Virus record (IMG/VR): IMGVR_UViG_3300006810_000064
Location: 1 to 52,017 of that record
Length of the DNA stretch: 52,017 nt
Strand: one strand, 5' to 3'
Origin: a virus
Shown here in pieces: positions 8,760 to 21,400 of this stretch. Below the pieces are notes generated by a model. It had not been told where the DNA came from. It made no database searches and saw nothing but the letters and a program-made list of their open reading frames with translations. Position 1 is the first letter of the stretch. Each line of letters begins with the position of its first letter. Made by a program: the position numbers and the translations under genes.

Positions 8760-10487
8760 ATGAAAAGAAAAAAATTTGGATACGGAGGTAGAAATAGAGT
8801 AGTTAGAAACTATTTAGAGACTCCTTCAGAGACCTTGGCAGAGAATGATATCATGCTTGCCAAGGCAAAAAGTAAAGCTGCAAACAATGGATGGGTTAAA
8901 GCAACCCAGATACTTGGAACTGCAGCTATACAATATGGCATGAACAAAATGGGTGCAGGAGGAGCATCAGGTTCTATAACAGGAGCTTTTAATGACCCAT
9001 CTGATGGTGGTATAGTAGGAGGAGAGAGTTCTCAAGGCTTTGATAATCAACAAAGTACTTTCAATGCAGGCTTTGGTGATGGAGGATTTGGCGATGCAAT
9101 GGGGAATGATGATAGTATGTATGCAGCCTTTGGTGGTGAAGTAAAATCACAAGAAGTTGAAGTTGAAGATGGAGAAACTGCAGAACTTCCTGATGGTGGA
9201 TTACTTGAGTTTAAAGGTAAAGACCATAAAGATGGTGGGATAGATGTAAACTTACCTGATGGCACAGACATTTTTTCAAAGAGAATATCTATTAAAGGTA
9301 TAACCATGGCTGAAAGAGAGAAAGCTAGAAAGAAAGAAGAACAGAGACTAGCCAAACTTTTAGATAAGACTCCTTATGATAAAACTTTAGAGAATACCTT
9401 TCTCAGAACTCAAGAAACAAATAAAATGGAACAAGAAAAAGACAAGAGACTTCAAAAAGCAGTCAAAATGGTCAAGGACCTTGCCAGCATGTCAAACCAA
9501 GTTAAGAAGAAAGCTGCCTGGGGATTAGATGGTGGTGATGACCCTGAAAATCCATTGTATGCAAATATGACTGACGAAGATTTCTTGGCACAGGCTCAAG
9601 TCTTTCTACAAATGAATCAAGATGATGGAGCAGGAACCACAGCAGGAAAAGGAGTAGAAGGAGGAACTGATAAACCAGGAACTGGATTTGGTAGGATGGC
9701 TAGAAATCTTTTTGGAGGTACAGACCCTGATGGCAATGAAGTTGAAGGAGGTCTTAATTTAAACATGGGAGATTTAGCAGGCATGGCAGGTACAATGTAC
9801 TCAGCCTTTGCACCTATGGCAAATACAAAGAAGCAAAGGTCAGAGGATACTCCTAATATAAATGCATTCAGAGACTTTGGAAATGATGCCTTAGATAGAA
9901 TAGACAGTGCAAAAGGATATGCAGATGAACAAAAATCTAAAGCTTTACTGGATGTTGATAAGGGAAGAAACAGAATAATACAGGGTAACAGAGCTAGTGC
10001 AAGAGGTGTTAATACCTTAAGAGCTTTGGACTTAGCAGCAGATAGTCAAGCAACAGACCAAAAATCAGATATCTATGACCAGTTCAGTAAGAACATGATG
10101 AACATGCTTTCAACACAAGCAGGATTTGAAAACCAACAAGATTCAGCTGTAATGGCAGGTGAGCAAGCAAGAGACTTAGCTGATAGAGAAGATAGAGATA
10201 ATTACTACTCTCAACTGGCACAAGACATTGCATCAAAAGGACAAGGAATACAGCAAGGTGCTAAAATGCTTAATCAACAAAAACTTAACAAAGCAAAAAC
10301 TGAAGCAGTTAATAATACAAGCACTGACTTTAGTTATGTTAATGGTAAAATTGTTGATAAGAATGGAAAAGTAAAGATGAGCCCAGCAGAAATAGAAAAA
10401 GCAGCAAGAGTTGGAGGATTTTTAAACGCAGATGGAACTGTGAACACAGAAAAGTATTTAGCATCAATAGGTATAACAACAGAATAA
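8760..10487 (+). CDS. Probable capsid cargo/internal virion protein
   Basis: A 575-residue protein beginning with a basic segment (MKRKKFGYGGRNRVVRNYLETPSETLAENDIMLAKAKSKAANNGW). A Gly/Asp-rich linker follows (about 60-125), then a compact domain at about 138-174 (AELPDGGLLEFKG, then DGGIDVNLPDGTDIF) seen in internal proteins of Bacteroidota phages, a Lys/Glu-rich coiled coil (180-240), and an Ala/Gln/Asp-rich helical half (360-515) without Cys. It lies between the muzzle and the RNA polymerase genes, as cargo proteins do in crAss001. It is likely packed in the head and ejected with the polymerase. The DGG-DGT motif may be a fold unit, not an enzyme. Exact counterpart unknown. Confidence 0.55.
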   Translation: MKRKKFGYGGRNRVVRNYLETPSETLAENDIMLAKAKSKAANNGWVKATQILGTAAIQYGMNKMGAGGASGSITGAFNDPSDGGIVGGESSQGFDNQQSTFNAGFGDGGFGDAMGNDDSMYAAFGGEVKSQEVEVEDGETAELPDGGLLEFKGKDHKDGGIDVNLPDGTDIFSKRISIKGITMAEREKARKKEEQRLAKLLDKTPYDKTLENTFLRTQETNKMEQEKDKRLQKAVKMVKDLASMSNQVKKKAAWGLDGGDDPENPLYANMTDEDFLAQAQVFLQMNQDDGAGTTAGKGVEGGTDKPGTGFGRMARNLFGGTDPDGNEVEGGLNLNMGDLAGMAGTMYSAFAPMANTKKQRSEDTPNINAFRDFGNDALDRIDSAKGYADEQKSKALLDVDKGRNRIIQGNRASARGVNTLRALDLAADSQATDQKSDIYDQFSKNMMNMLSTQAGFENQQDSAVMAGEQARDLADREDRDNYYSQLAQDIASKGQGIQQGAKMLNQQKLNKAKTEAVNNTSTDFSYVNGKIVDKNGKVKMSPAEIEKAARVGGFLNADGTVNTEKYLASIGITTE

Positions 10488-10490
10488 ATT

Positions 10491-12437
10491 ATGGGAAGAT
10501 TTTATAAAACAGCAAAGCCAACTTTTGTAGATGATATTATCTACCAGGCACCACATGAACTGATGTTAAATGCCTTAACCTCTCATCAAGAGAAGTTTGA
10601 CCAACAGAAAGAAGTCATTGATAGCTTTTCTGCAGCAGGAGAAAATCTTGACTATGTAGATAAAGATTCAGAAGCAAGACAGGCAGCTATTGACAAACAC
10701 AGAAATAAATCTAATGAGCTAGCAGATAAGATTGCTAAGAATCCAGCATTATATCAACATTATATGGGTGAAATCAATAAAGCCAAGAGAGACTATGAAT
10801 ATGATATGACTCAAGGTGATTTATTCCAAATGGACAGAACAGCAAAGAGACGAGAAAAAGTTAGAGCTGCTGAGAAAGTCAGATTAGATAAAGGTGAGAT
10901 TAGTGCAGACCAATATCAAGCAGCAATAGACACATTAGATAGACAATATGAAGGTGTTGGTAAAGGTAACTATGATGAAAGTATCCATATCTATAATAAA
11001 GTAGATGAAAATGCACTTGTCAAAAACCTTAAAGACAATATAAATGTCTCTACCACTGGAGTATCAACTACGCAGCCTGATAAGCCTGGGTATATGATTA
11101 AAGAAGGGTCAACAACAGCTTACTTAACAAAAGAAAGGCTAGAACAAATTATAGAAGCAGACCCACAAATGCAGGATTGGAGAAATGCTGAACTGCAAAC
11201 TATGGAAAGACAACTAGCTAATGGTGCTCTTACAGATAAAAATGGCAGACCTATCACAGATGAGGATGGTATGAGAGCTGAGTATCTTAAAAGGTCAGAG
11301 GATTTCAAAAAATCAACTATTGACAAATTAGCTTACCAAAAAACTGATGTCGAAACTGCCTATTCTAATGATGCTTCATACTGGGCAGGGAAGAGTAATG
11401 AAAGAGCGTGGTATCAGATAAGAAAGAAAGAAGAAAAAGAAGGTGGTGATGTATATGAACTTAATGTAACTGGACAATATAAAGAATTAGATGCAGGCAG
11501 TGTTGAAAACATATTTAGTATTGGAGGTTTGGATAAAACCTATGGTAACCAAATACCTAATGCTCCAGTTAATGCAGATGGTTCAATTCCTAAAACTCCT
11601 TATACAAAAGAACAGATGGTTGCATATCTTAATAATGAAAAAGCTAATCTTGCTACAAAATTAAAGGCTATTGATATGCCTCAGGAAACCTTTAAAGAAA
11701 AAATGAAAGACTATAATGAGAGAACTAAACTAGCTAAACAATTGGGAGTTACAGTAGAGCTACTTGCGAGACAAGCTAATTATGATACGAGTTATGAGTA
11801 TAGGGCTGTTAGGTCTCCAGATAGAAATGGAGAAGATTATAATCTTAATCAGCAATATGAAGCAACTATTGTTAAGGGAGTAAATAATATGGGGGCTGAG
11901 ACTATTGTTAAAGCTAAAATTATTCGCCCAGATGGTACAGTTGTATCAGATGAGGATATTACATTGGGTAATGCTAATAAACAAGGCTATATAACTCCAC
12001 AACAGGTAGCAACAGTTGAAGAGGATTTAGTTCCACTTTCAAAGGATGGAAATGTTGGTTACAAAGGGCATACTGGAGAAGTTGTAATGATGCCTTCTGG
12101 AGAAACAGAGGAAGTAAATGGCAAGATAAGAGACAAGGAAATTCCTGCAACTAAAGAGTATGTCGTGAATAATGGATTAGGCGTAACTAAAAAAGTGCAG
12201 GGGGTAAAGAGTGATGACACAAAACCTTTAGTGAATATAGATAAAGATAGAATTACAACGTCTGAGATAACAGATTATGGTAATGGAAGGTCAGCTCCTA
12301 AAACTACAAAATACTATAATGTCCACACATATAAAAATGTTATGAACCCTAGCACGGGTAAGATGGAACAACACACAGTCATACTACAAATACCTGAAAA
12401 GGACTTCGACATTAAGATGTTGAGAACACAAAACTAA
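10491..12437 (+). CDS. Probable capsid cargo/ejected virion protein
   Basis: A 648-residue protein, 4 bases after the previous stop. It starts with a short conserved-looking head (MGRFYKTAKPTFVDDIIYQAPHELM), followed by a long charged helical region (residues 30-150), a mixed region (150-400), and a beta-rich C-terminal half with several DG turns. No catalytic motif, signal peptide or membrane span is visible. The gene order (muzzle, two helical proteins, RNA polymerase polyprotein) and absence of Cys suggest an internal protein that passes through the tail channel in unfolded form. I would class it with the crAss cargo proteins, mainly from position and composition. Confidence 0.5.
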   Translation: MGRFYKTAKPTFVDDIIYQAPHELMLNALTSHQEKFDQQKEVIDSFSAAGENLDYVDKDSEARQAAIDKHRNKSNELADKIAKNPALYQHYMGEINKAKRDYEYDMTQGDLFQMDRTAKRREKVRAAEKVRLDKGEISADQYQAAIDTLDRQYEGVGKGNYDESIHIYNKVDENALVKNLKDNINVSTTGVSTTQPDKPGYMIKEGSTTAYLTKERLEQIIEADPQMQDWRNAELQTMERQLANGALTDKNGRPITDEDGMRAEYLKRSEDFKKSTIDKLAYQKTDVETAYSNDASYWAGKSNERAWYQIRKKEEKEGGDVYELNVTGQYKELDAGSVENIFSIGGLDKTYGNQIPNAPVNADGSIPKTPYTKEQMVAYLNNEKANLATKLKAIDMPQETFKEKMKDYNERTKLAKQLGVTVELLARQANYDTSYEYRAVRSPDRNGEDYNLNQQYEATIVKGVNNMGAETIVKAKIIRPDGTVVSDEDITLGNANKQGYITPQQVATVEEDLVPLSKDGNVGYKGHTGEVVMMPSGETEEVNGKIRDKEIPATKEYVVNNGLGVTKKVQGVKSDDTKPLVNIDKDRITTSEITDYGNGRSAPKTTKYYNVHTYKNVMNPSTGKMEQHTVILQIPEKDFDIKMLRTQN

Positions 12438-12447
12438 ACTATAAAAT

Positions 12448-15400
12448 ATGGATGAATTTGCAATTGAAGTACTAAAAGCTAATGGGTATGATTATGACAG
12501 TGGTGGAATAATTGATGCAGAAGGTAATTTTCTATCTTCAGTAGAATTAAATGGTAAAACATACACTTCTGAGGCAGACCCAGTTCTCTGGGAAGAAGCA
12601 CAACAACCTCAGTATCGTGAAACTGGAGCACCTGACCCTGTACAAGACTTTAGAGGTTTTGAAGCTGACCCATTAGGGACTGCACTTACCCCAGCTCAAA
12701 AGGAAAATTATCCTATGTATGCTCAAATACAGGAAGAGCAAGGGCTCCCAACTTATGATGATGCAAACATCTATGAAAAAGAGATGGAAAGGCAAGCTGA
12801 AGAAGAAATGGAAGACCCTTATTATGGTACATTGAGAGAGTTACAGGAAGAAGGACATGAGGGAATTAACGATGAGTTAATCAATAAGATAAAAGAAAAT
12901 GAAAAGTTCATCGCTGAAGTTGAAGCAAAAGACCCAAGTTGGAATGTTAATATAAGAGAGAAGGATGATACTGATGAACAAATAGAAGATGCAGCTATGT
13001 ATAATGTACCAGGTATAGCAGCTGGTTACATAGAAAAAGGAGTAATGGGTCTAGTTAAATGGGCAAACTCAACTTTCTATGGTGAGAGTGCTGGTATGAA
13101 TGGGACTAAAGAAGAAAAATTAGCTTATGAAAAAGCTTTGCAGGATAGAAAAGAAATGAAAAAACCTGCAGCTAGAATAATGAAAGCTAAGATAGATGAA
13201 AAATTAGCTGAGCTTAATCCTGTATGGGAGGAGATGAGTATGTTAGAAACAATTCACCCAGACAATGATATTGTAAGATATGCAATTAATGAATTAGAGC
13301 AAGAGAAAGCTTTAATTGATAACTCAATAGATGAGCAATGGATATTCAATCCTCTTAGTGATAAATATACAATTAACACATTAACTGCAGGTTTTCAAGG
13401 TGTGATTGATAAATATATGCACTTTCAACCATTAGCTAATAAAGTTACAAAAGGTGAAGAACTTACTGAAAATGAACAACTTGCAGCAGAAGCCTTAGGT
13501 TTACAAACAAAAACACAAGGTATGCAACTTGAACAACACTGGATGCATGGTTTAACAAAAGGTACTTTTGATAGTGCAGCATTCTTATATGGTGGTGCAG
13601 TAGGTAGGGTTGCAATGAAAGGTGTAACAAAAGCAGTAACCACAGCTGCATCTAAGCAAGTGGGTAATCTATTTGGTAATATTATAGGAGGAAGTGTAAA
13701 CATGACTGGACAAGCTATCCTACACCCTGAGTCTCATATTAGAGCAATAGATAAATATTATGGTTCAATTGCTATGGATGTTGATGCAGAGGGTAAGCCT
13801 GTTTTGACAACAGACAGAAGAACTTATGCTACTCTTATGGAAGAGATGACCCAAAAAGAGGATGAGCTTGAAGAAATGTTGCTTACTGCAAAAGACCCTG
13901 ACATGAGAAGAAACCTTCAGGCTGTCTTAAAGAGTACACAAGATATTAAGAATGGATTAGTTGAGCCAGAAACCTTGGCTAACTCTATTGGTTATGGATT
14001 TACATCAGTTCTTACAGAGAATACTATTGAGAACTACGGTTTAAAGATAGGAAAAGGGTTGATTAAAAACCCAGTAACAAAAAAATTAGCGTCTAAAAAC
14101 TGGGTTAAATCAGTAGCTGCAAGTAGAGCTGCTAAAGGAACTGGAGCTGCACTTAATAAAGTGGATAATCTCTTTATGGGTGTCAAAAGAAAATTCAATG
14201 CTATCACAGGAGATGGAGGGTCTAAACTAGTTGGTGGTAACTTTGAAGAAATGGGGGAAGAAGTCGCAACACAATTGGTACCTGTTTGGGGAGAAACTGA
14301 TGAAGAAGCTATTGCAAGAAAAGGTGAACTGCTTGAATTGTCTTTTTATGGGCAAGTAGCAGGGCAAACTCTATTGATGGGTGGACTGATGAAAGGTGTT
14401 CATGCACCAGCTGCAGGATTATCTGCTCTTCAAAATAGTAGAAATAAAGATGTAAAAAAGGCTAGACAAGCCTACAAAGACCTCGTAAAAGAATTTGGAA
14501 AAGGAAATATCACAGAGGCTGAGACCCATGAGTTACTAATGAAAGCTGGTGGTGGTAAGTTCACAGTTCAAGAGTACAACAATAAAATAAACCAGCTAAA
14601 AGCCCAAGGTGATTTTGCTGGAGCAGCTGATGTTGAAAGAAATAAGACTTTCAATATTGGTAAGGAAATGATAAAAAATGGTAAAGGGAAGCAATTTGTT
14701 AGAGATATGAATCGCCTTATAGCCAATGGTACTATACCTGCAGAATCTACCCCAGCTGTAATGGAAGCTGTAAATGAAATAAAGAAAATGAATGGTGATA
14801 TGTCTAAGCACGGTGACCTTAGAAATAAGGACTTTGTCTTAGAATTGAAATCCAAGCAACGTTATACTGCAAATCAAAAAAAGAAGATAAAAGAAGAAAT
14901 GACAAGATTGCAGGGTGAAGAAGTTTCTCCACAAAGAGATGGGTCCATTAAAGGGCTAGAGACTGCATTGGCTAATATAGAAACCTTTGAAGGTCGTCTC
15001 AATAAGCAACTAAGACTGGAAACTTCAGAAGCAATGAGAGATAAACTGCAAAAAGAAGCTGAGATTACCCAGGAACTTGTTAAAAACTACAAAAAACATG
15101 AAGGTGACAAGGGTACAGGCTATGTAAAGATTACAAGAAAAGAGGCTATTGATAAGATGGAGAAGAAATATGGTAATACTATTCAGAGTTCTGTCAAACA
15201 AATGGCTAAGAAAAATCTTGATAGATACATTCTTAATGAGACCATTGATGAGCACATGAAGAAGTTTGAGGCTATGCCTGCAAACAAACCAAATGAAACC
15301 GAAACAAAAGTTGATAATCAAAATCCTCCTGAGGATGGTGCAACACCACCACCAACATCAACTCCACCTGCAGAAACACAAGAGGTAACAGCAAAGCAAA

Positions 15401-18400
15401 CAAAGGTTAAAGACCATGTTGATAAACTAAGTAAAAGTATCGATGAGGTTACTGCACAATTAGAACAACAGCAGACATTATTTGATGATGAGGGTAGTCT
15501 AAATTTAGCAGCCCCTGACACTAATGTACCTCCAACTAAAGAACCAGACACTGACCCTGCAAAGGATGCAACTCTAGAACAAGCAGAGCTTATGGATACT
15601 GCATTCTTTGATGATATGCCAAAAGCATCAGATGGTAAATTTGAAAATGAACCATTCCAAGCTATGGTAGATGCTGTGAAGACAAGAGTTAAAGAAATGG
15701 AAGAAGAAAATGGTGAAGCTCCTACATTTGATGACTATGTTGATGAGATGTTAGAGAATGGTGATGTTGAGGCAGATGTTATGAAAGGTCACATGAGAGC
15801 CCTAGGTTTAGCCTGGGATGGAGCTCAACTAGGAAAATCAAATTGGAAAAAATCTTACAATGAGAGATATGCTAGTATGGAAGCAATGTTAGCTTTGGAT
15901 GCAGCAAAAAGAAGTAATGTACCTCCAAAGGTTAAAACTGATGAGGAAATTGTAGAAGAGGAGAAAGAACAAGAACAAGTGGCAGGTAAGAAGACTAATT
16001 CTGAACCTATCACATATAATCCAGACACTGGAGAAGGTTCACATGTTACACCTAATAAGCAAAAACATTACGGTACAGAACACAAAGCAAACTTCTCTGC
16101 TATTCAATATGAAGAGGAGATTACCATAGATGAAAATGGTAAAGAAGTACGTAAAAAAGTCAATGCACCTGTGCCTCAAGCAAATATGGAGAGTTCTGTT
16201 AATTGGTGGGACTTAGTAAATCCTAATAAGAATAACATAGGTGACAAACTAATTCCAACTTTATTAGAGGGAGAAGAATTAGCAAACACTGATGTAGCTG
16301 TTAGAGATGAGAGAGGTATTCAAATACCTGGGAAGTCAGAAACCTTTGAAGCATGGACATTGAGAACCATGGAGGAAAAATACCCAAGCTTAACATTTGA
16401 ACAATTTCAAGAAACTCAAGAATATAAGGACAAAGTACCTATGGTCTATAAAGACTCTAATGGAAGCAATGTGGCTTATGTACCTGAGGTTATGTGGTTT
16501 AATGCAAATTCTGTTGGAGACCCAACTGATGTTGAAGAAATCGATTTAAACAATCCAACTGCATATCATCAAAAACTCATAGACCAAAATAGAGAGCAAG
16601 CTCGTGCTTTGAGAAATGGAATTCTATCTGGTGATGTTGTAGGAATGGAGATAGCAGATAATTTGAGTATGCCTCCATTTATTAAGATGGAGAAGCAAGA
16701 TGCAGATGGTATGCCCATCCCAACAGCTCCATTAAATCAAATGCATCCTGATACAAGACTTGTTCAAATGAATCCAAATGGACAGTTCTATGGATTAGAT
16801 GGTGTTAGTTTAAAAGATGAACACGCTGACATTATTAACTATGGAGATGATAAGTCAGGTTTAGGTAAAATGGAGATGAAGCAGCAAGGAAAAGCTAAAT
16901 CCCAAGTAGCAACTAATAAAGGACACTACTATGCTCTTAGTTTTATAGGTATGAAAGATGGTAGAAAACAATATATAGCTATTGAACTTAATAGAAAGAA
17001 AGAAGATGGGCTTACAGATGGAGCTCATAAAGACGATATAGAAACTGCAAGATGGATTGCAGCCACAAATAAAATTACAAAATTCCCTAATTCTCCAGTT
17101 GGGGATAATGATACTCACCCTAATCACATGACTAAGACTGAGGCTGAGGCTTTGAGAAGACAAATCCTGGAGGTAACTGGTATTGATGTAAAAGATAAGT
17201 ATGCTGATATGCTTGAAGCTAGAGTTGCACACCATTTAGGTGGGTTTTCCAAAAAGACAACCTTTGGTAAAGACACCATAGGCATGCTATTAGGATTTAA
17301 TGAAACTGCAGGGACATATACAAAACCTGACAGTGAGTGGGTAAGTAACATGAAGTTTAAGTTTAATGCTCCAATGGTTACTATTAAAAGGAATCCTGAC
17401 AGGTCATTTGAAGTTAAGCTAGTTGAGATAACACCTAAAACAGTAAATGGTGAAAAAGTTACTCAAGCTAAAAACTATGAAGATTTCTTAAAAGAAAGAC
17501 TATCAAGTAATGTAATGGGATTCAATGTAGGTACTGAGGCAAACCCAGTGTTTACAGCTGCACCTCAACAAAGATATAAACTTACACCTATACTTAAAGA
17601 CAAAACCCTTGAGGACCACAAAGAGACCTTTAAACAAGAGGTAGAGGATTTGAAACAAGATGAGAAGGTAGAGAAGAAAACAACTGAAGTTGAAACAAAA
17701 GATGCTCCAGTAGTAGCTGATACTAAGATTATTGATAAGGCTAAGCGAAAAGAAGCAATGACTCAAGCTGCAGCTCTTGCTAAAAGATTAAACCTCAACA
17801 TTGAAGATATTTCAGAAATCGATAACTTAGTTGTTGCAGAAATGGCTACAACTGAGCAGGTTGAAAAGGGAATACTAAGTACTCCTGGCTTAACTATCAA
17901 GCAAGAAGAACAAGTTGTAGACTGGTTATTCAGTCAGTTATCATCAAAAGAAGGAACTTATGAGGATGCAAAGCACAGAATTAGTGGAATCTTAACTCTT
18001 AATGTTGAAGAACTAAACCAATCAATCTCTGACCTTCAAGCATTTAAAGATAACCCAGTTGTCCTTCAGATGATTTTGAACATGGAACAAGCTGTAGAAC
18101 AGCAAACTGAAGTACTTAATTCACTAGATGAATTGGTAGCTGAAGCTGGACTAAGAGCAGTGAACGTTGATTTTGTCTCAGAAGAGTTTGATGTAGAAGA
18201 ATGGGAAGAGAATATTAAAGATTTCTCAAAAGGTGCAGGAGAAGTTAAATCTATTGATAAAGTAGGAACTGCATTGAAAAGAATCTTTGCTCAAGTTTCT
18301 GATGGACAAACAGGATTTATGGGACTTGAAACATTCCCTGGATTCAAAAGGATGTATGACACAGTTACTTTAGCTTTGTCTGCTGATACAACCTTAGAGC

Positions 18401-21400
18401 CTAACTTTGAACAAATGATGGAGATTCTGAAGAAGAGAAAAGATTCCACACCTTGGATGACACCTCTTATTGAAGCTCTGGAAGCTTCTGATAAACAAAC
18501 ACAGAATCAGTTTGTCTACAATACATACCAGCAAAAAGTATATGCAAAGTTTGCAGCATTGTCTATGAAGAACAAAGCTATTGATAGTAGAGTCCTGGAT
18601 AGTAATGCAAATGAAGCAAAGAGACAAATTCAAGAAAAATGGAGAGAAAACTTCAAGAGGTCACCTATTAATAATGAAGGTCTAATAGATAAAGGAGCAC
18701 TTGGAGTAGTAATAGAAGAATGGAATAGATGGCAAGAAGAAGGTGTAGAAGCTCAATCAGATGAGGTACTACAAAACTTCTTATCTAAATTTGGTATTGA
18801 ATTATCACAAGGAACATGGGATGCTCTTAGAGCAAATGAATTAAATGTATCTGAAGGTGGTGGAAAATTAAAAGTTGCTGAGTTCAAGGACCTATTTAGT
18901 GGATTAACTCCAGAAAGTAGCTCAAACAGAACTGGTTTCTTATTTACTAACCTAGTTAAGTATGCATTGCTGAATGAAAGCAAGAAAGGTGATATTGAAT
19001 TCTATGAAGCAACAGACAATCACCCTTTCAAACAAATGTCAACAATTCTTAATCAGCTCAGTGAACTAGAGGCTAAATACAATCCAACTTATGGTGGTAC
19101 TTCTAGGTATGTTGCTGGTAAGTCTGTGACTGAAATGGAACAGTTTACATATTTCTATGAGCAATTCAAGAAATTAAAGAACAGTGCTAAAGGAGACAAA
19201 GCAGAGATAGCAAAGCTTCAGAACTTAAGCTTCTCTCAAGACTCATTCCTTTTAGACTTACTTACAAATGACCCTGTTTTTGCTGAGCAATTCCAACATG
19301 GACTAATAGATTTGATGGCTCTTAAAGAGTTGTACAAACAAAGCCCATTACAAGCAGGTATCGATGAATTAAGTGGAGTAGATTATAGATTTACTCAACG
19401 AGCTTTATTCCAAGATAGAAAGCAAGGTTCAGAAAGAACAGTTGAAGGACAAGATTTTGATATAAGAATGGCACACATGAATACCTTGACTAATTCAGAC
19501 AAGGGAAGAATGATGTTATTGAAGACAGCAGTCTTTGATTTCTACAAGCAATCTGGTAAAGCATTTAAGATAGAAGATGGAGAAGTTACTTTTACAGAAG
19601 AGCTTAACAATCTCCTTTACAAGCAATTAGTGATGCCTGAATTGCGTAGAATAGTGAATTATATCAACAATGGTAATAAATCAACTATTGATAGTTATGA
19701 TGCAGGAGCCACAAGATTTAACATCCTATCAGAATTAAACACTCTGACAGATGCAAATGGGTTAACTTTTGTTGAAGCAATAGTAGCTGAGCTTGATAAA
19801 AATGGAGGTAATGTAGAAACAACTTTAACAGAGATTGAGAAAGAATTCAAAGGCAAGTCTACCAAAGTTCTTGAACAGAATGTAGTTAGAGAGGCTAAAG
19901 ATAATGTAAAAGACATTTCTGAGTTTGCTAAAAAGAAAGACCAGTTTAATAACGCTGACTATTTAGCTAAGAGAGAAGGAACTGTTCTAGAAAATATGTT
20001 AGTAGCAGAGTTAGACTTTACATTAAACTCTATGCTAACAAATATGAATTACATGCAAATGATGACAGGGGACCCAGCTTTATACTATAAGAAACATCGT
20101 TCTGATGAGGTTGCTGAGTTGAATGATTCAGTAGCACAAGAGAAAATGTCTCAAAGATTAGCTATAAACTTAGGGAAAAGAATGGCAGCAATGATTGCTC
20201 CAGGTTCTGTCCTAGCAGATTCTCATGACAATAAATACATCCAAGTCTTTTTAGATGATATGAATGGTCCAACAGAAAACTTGCTGGACATCATAGAGAT
20301 GCATTATGGAGAGAAAGCAGGTGACATCCAGCTGAGTGATGGTGTGTCTGTTAGAGAAGCAGTAGAGCTAACAAAAAAGGGAACTAGAGATTATGTTAAA
20401 CAGCTGGAAGCTGAATTCCCTAGAATAGCAGAATTTATAGACATAGAAAGTACAGATGCTCAAGAGTATACTACCTTAGAAGAACACCTACATGTGATGG
20501 ACAAACAAGGTCGTATATCTCAAAAGTTAATGACAGAGATAAAAGACAAGATAAAAAAAGGGGAAGACTTAACCAAAGAACAACTGGACATTGTCATGCA
20601 ACCTATCAAACCAGTCTACACAGGAACACAATTCGATGCAGATAATGATATTAATAGGATGATGTACATTAAGTCCAGTTCTTTTCCCTTAATTCCTCAG
20701 CTTACAAAAGGTAGAGAATTAGATAAATTAAGAGTGAATATGGAAGAGGTTGAAGCATCTACTGGTAAAACAGTAAGAGCTGCCTATCATTCTGCAGTAA
20801 AAGTAGGTGGTATGGTAAGTGAAAACAGAATTAAAAGTTTTGACCAACCAATCCTACCTCAAAATACTTTGACATTGAACAGAGAGCATTTCAAAATACA
20901 GCAGGATGTACCATTCAAATCAAAAGAAATTCAAGATGATAAAGTATCTATGGGTACTCAAATCTTTAAATTGCTTATGGGTGATGGTATAATGGAGATG
21001 GACGGTTTCATGTACCAAGGTAAGCCAGTGACAGGAAAACAACTTCAAGCTGAATTCCATTCTGTTTTTGCAGAAATGGTAGGTATGAAGAAGGATAAAT
21101 TCCTTAGAAGTCTAGGCTATGATGAGAACATGGAGACTAAGGACCCAGTTAAGACTATGCAGAAGCTAGAGGCTCTTCTTAAGAAAGAGGCTAAAAGCAG
21201 AGGATTTTCTAAGCAGGATTTAAAAATCTTAGACTTAGTTGATGGAGCAAGTGGTAAGACTTTCAAGCTACCATTATGGTTGACAGGGAATAGTAATAAG
21301 TATGAATCGATGCTTAATGCTATGATTAACAATAAAATCTTTAAGCAAAAAATACCAGGAAACAAGTTCGTTACTGGGTCTGAAGCAGGTTTTCAGGTTC

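Noticed and set aside
13425-13703. - strand ORFs inside the polymerase polyprotein, and similar ones throughout 12448-29966
   Set aside because: They run antisense to long, well-supported frames, have no domain pattern, and reflect the amino-acid bias of the + strand gene.
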